A stretch of DNA of 64,000 bases from Planctomycetota bacterium. Its GTDB lineage: Bacteria > Planctomycetota > UBA1135 > UBA2386. Made by a program: the position numbers and the translations under genes. The notes beneath the pieces are model-generated. The model was not told where the DNA came from. It searched no databases and worked only from the letters and a program-made list of their open reading frames with translations. Numbering within the stretch: the first letter of the stretch is position 1; each line of letters begins with the position of its first letter. Where the stretch lies: the NCBI GenBank assembly GCA_014192625.1, contig BJHM01000007.1, forward strand, positions 1 through 64,000, in the 5' to 3' direction. Shown piece by piece: positions 62,275 to 64,000 of this stretch.

Positions 62275-63587
62275 GTTCCGGTGGGGAAAAACCGTTCGTG
62301 AAGCTTGGTTACCGCGCGCCGACAATCAGTGTCATTGATGACTACTGCAAGCGTACTGCCGCGCGCGCCTTGCGAAGTGCAGCGCACCGGCACGCCTGAT
62401 TCGGCGAGTGTCGACAGCACCATCGCCGCAGCACCGCCGCCCATCGCGCCGACCTCGCCAACGACACCGACCAGCGCCTGATCGCGTTCACAGCGCACAT
62501 CGCCAAGCGTACGCAACTCCGGCAACAAGCTCTCTGCGAGCACCGAGTCGATCGCGATGGTCGCCGTCGCCGGCGACAACGCGATCGGCGAAACATCCAC
62601 GCCTCGCGCACTGAGCAGTTCGAAGAGTCGCGCAAGAAACACGTGCTGCGGCTGAATCCTCTGGGCCGTTATCGTGCACAGAAGCAGCGCGAGTCGATGC
62701 GCGATGCCACGTACCGGCCGGCCGTCGCGCACGGATCCTGCGACGATCAGCGTGCCCCTTGCCATCGGTTCTTCGGTGTTGAGCACGCGCACCGGAATGC
62801 CACGACTCATGGCGGGTGCCATCGTCGCTGGGTGCAGCACCTTGCTACCAAACGCCGACAACTCGCTCGCCTCATCAAAGCTCATCTCGCGGATCGGCAA
62901 AGCGGCCGGCACGAGTCGCGGGTCGGCAGTGCGCACACCATCGACATCTTTCCAGATTTGAATCTCTGCCGCCTTCACGCCCGCGCCAATAAGTGCCGCC
63001 GAATAGTCGCTGCCATTGCGCCCCAAGGTCGTCACGTGGCCTTCTCGGTCCTTGGCAATGAAGCCGGTAATCACCGGAACGCCCTCCAGCAACGCGATAG
63101 CGCGACCAATGCGCCCCTCATCCGGCAGCGGCCGCGCGCGCCCAAACGCCGAGTCGGTCAGGAGTCCAAGGTCCCATGCATCCACCGCATGTGCGGGCAG
63201 CCCTTCCGCAGAAAGAAATGCCGCCACCGTACGAGCGCACAGCCTTTCGCCGTAGCTGGCGAGATGGTCCATTACTTTTGGATTTACTGCGCCTACGAGT
63301 TGCACACCGCGCACGCAATCCGCGAGTTCATCGAGCAACGGGTCGAGCAGGTCATGTGGTAAGCAAAGTTCTGCCAGCACATCCCGGTGGCGCGCCGCTA
63401 TCGCGTTGGTATCCGCATCGCCCGCTGCGGCTTTCTCGGCCATGGCCAGCAGCGCGTCGGTAATACCTGCATGCGCCGACACAACTAGCGCTGGGCGCTG
63501 CTGCGCCCGTTCCTGCACAATGGCAGCAACCTGCCGAATGGTACGGCCATCGCTTACCGACGAGCCGCCGAACTTCATCACGATCAC
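62271..63587 (-). CDS. lysC: Aspartate kinase
   Basis: The first enzyme of the aspartate family pathway (lysine, threonine, methionine and diaminopimelate), 438 residues. The N-terminal MKFGGSSVSDGRTIRQ, SYGERLCARTVAAFL, TTLGRNGSDYSAAL and KDVDGVRTADPRLVPAA motifs are intact. The C-terminal 150 residues carry the two ACT domains, seen as CTITAQRIQPQHVFLARLF and ALVGVVGEVGAM. Regulation by lysine or threonine is likely but cannot be told from sequence. It heads an operon with lepB, the CPBP gene and the CBM9-like gene, and is divergent from the last gene of the window. Confidence 0.94.
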   Translation of the reverse strand: MIVMKFGGSSVSDGRTIRQVAAIVQERAQQRPALVVSAHAGITDALLAMAEKAAAGDADTNAIAARHRDVLAELCLPHDLLDPLLDELADCVRGVQLVGAVNPKVMDHLASYGERLCARTVAAFLSAEGLPAHAVDAWDLGLLTDSAFGRARPLPDEGRIGRAIALLEGVPVITGFIAKDREGHVTTLGRNGSDYSAALIGAGVKAAEIQIWKDVDGVRTADPRLVPAALPIREMSFDEASELSAFGSKVLHPATMAPAMSRGIPVRVLNTEEPMARGTLIVAGSVRDGRPVRGIAHRLALLLCTITAQRIQPQHVFLARLFELLSARGVDVSPIALSPATATIAIDSVLAESLLPELRTLGDVRCERDQALVGVVGEVGAMGGGAAAMVLSTLAESGVPVRCTSQGARGSTLAVVINDTDCRRAVTKLHERFFPTGT

Positions 63588-63640
63588 ATGCGCATGATGC
63601 AGGAGGCGGCTCCTCCGTGCGAGTTCTCAGCGAATCAGGC

Positions 63641-64000
63641 ATGATCCGCCGTATGACGCGCATCGAGGAACTGATCCACGACTGGAATTCTCAGGATGGC
63701 GGAACGCGGCCGCAGCGCCCAATCCAATTTGACGACGAAACGCTCCGCGACGGGCTGCAATCACCCGCGGTGACCGACCCCCCCCTTGCACAAAAGCTCG
63801 AACTGCTCGAACTGATGGACAAGCTCGGCATCCATACCGCCAATCTAGGCCTACCTGGCGCCGGCGGCCGGCCGCGCGAGGACATCCTTTCCATGGCGCT
63901 GCACATAAAAGCGCAGCGACTCAGCATCGGCGCCAATGTCGCCTGTCGCACTGTCACAAGCGACATCGAGCCGGTGGTCGAGATTACGCAGCGGGCGGGC
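63641..64000 (+). CDS. HMGL-like / 2-isopropylmalate synthase-like protein, partial
   Basis: The 5' end of a gene cut by the window edge. After ATG 63641 (or 63653) comes IEELIHDWNSQDGG, then FDDETLRDGLQSPAVTDPPL, the metal-binding DETLRDG motif of the DRE-TIM metallolyase family. KLELLELMDKLGIHTANLG and a PREDILSMALHIKAQ segment follow. This is the family of 2-isopropylmalate, homocitrate and citramalate synthases and HMG-CoA lyase; the exact reaction cannot be fixed from 120 residues. It is divergent from lysC, with a gap of 53 bases. Confidence 0.83.
   Translation, partial: MIRRMTRIEELIHDWNSQDGGTRPQRPIQFDDETLRDGLQSPAVTDPPLAQKLELLELMDKLGIHTANLGLPGAGGRPREDILSMALHIKAQRLSIGANVACRTVTSDIEPVVEITQRAG

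Overview
This is a GC-rich bacterial chromosome segment with short gaps, many four-base start/stop overlaps and frequent GTG or TTG starts. The best guess is a planctomycete-like bacterium (Planctomycetota). The reason is a set of secreted proteins (10993-12273, 16672-17847, 22242-24242, 30545-31633 and a decayed copy at 26350-26798) that end in the same kind of roughly 110-130 residue beta-rich domain. I recall such tails from that phylum, but no rRNA gene is present to confirm it. I found no tRNA, rRNA, CRISPR array or intact insertion sequence.

Layout. 1-7489: tandem repeats, an ornithine cyclodeaminase-like enzyme, then signalling genes (a PAS-PAS-GAF hybrid histidine kinase, a START-like protein and an HDOD-REC-GGDEF protein). 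7544-10643: a secreted beta-propeller protein coupled to a polar amino-acid ABC transporter with a fused binding protein/permease. 10993-18806: secreted proteins, a previously hidden 59-residue gene, a decayed fragment of the ABC ATPase and two tandem MHS-type MFS transporters that share a nearly identical DNA tract. 18807-25877: a fused two-domain 2-oxoacid dehydrogenase E1, an acyltransferase, a PhoX/DUF839-like secreted protein and a TrmA/RumA-type RNA methyltransferase. 26350-29247: a decayed secreted gene, a run of RNA-like hairpins ending in an intrinsic terminator, and an S46 dipeptidyl peptidase.

29352-38227 holds an MFS transporter, a lectin-like secreted protein, a DEDDh exonuclease, an Smr protein, a CotH-family protein, a 3-hydroxyacyl-CoA dehydrogenase/enoyl-CoA hydratase fusion, a 127-bp tandem repeat, a GIY-YIG protein and a spermidine-synthase-like protein. 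38573-44251 is a complete tripartite RND efflux operon in the order adaptor, pump, outer-membrane channel. 44311-48951 carries vitamin B6 genes (pdxS, pdxT) directly downstream of a MocR/PdxR-type regulator, plus an acetyltransferase and a DapB-like dehydrogenase.

49117-58533 holds a PstS-like binding protein, a small outer-membrane barrel, pyrE coupled to a flavin reductase and an unusual nucleotidyltransferase-nitroreductase fusion, an O-methyltransferase pseudogene coupled to a polyprenol-phosphate mannosyltransferase-like gene, purF, a class IV aminotransferase and an AT-hook protein. 58647-63587 is a tightly overlapped operon: lysC, lepB, a CPBP protease and a CBM9-like/degenerate metallo-beta-lactamase-like protein. 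The window ends inside a HMGL/2-isopropylmalate-synthase-like gene.

Most of the window is housekeeping metabolism mixed with secreted proteins. The clearest unusual material is the shared C-terminal tail, several gene fusions, four or five decaying genes and one candidate structured RNA.
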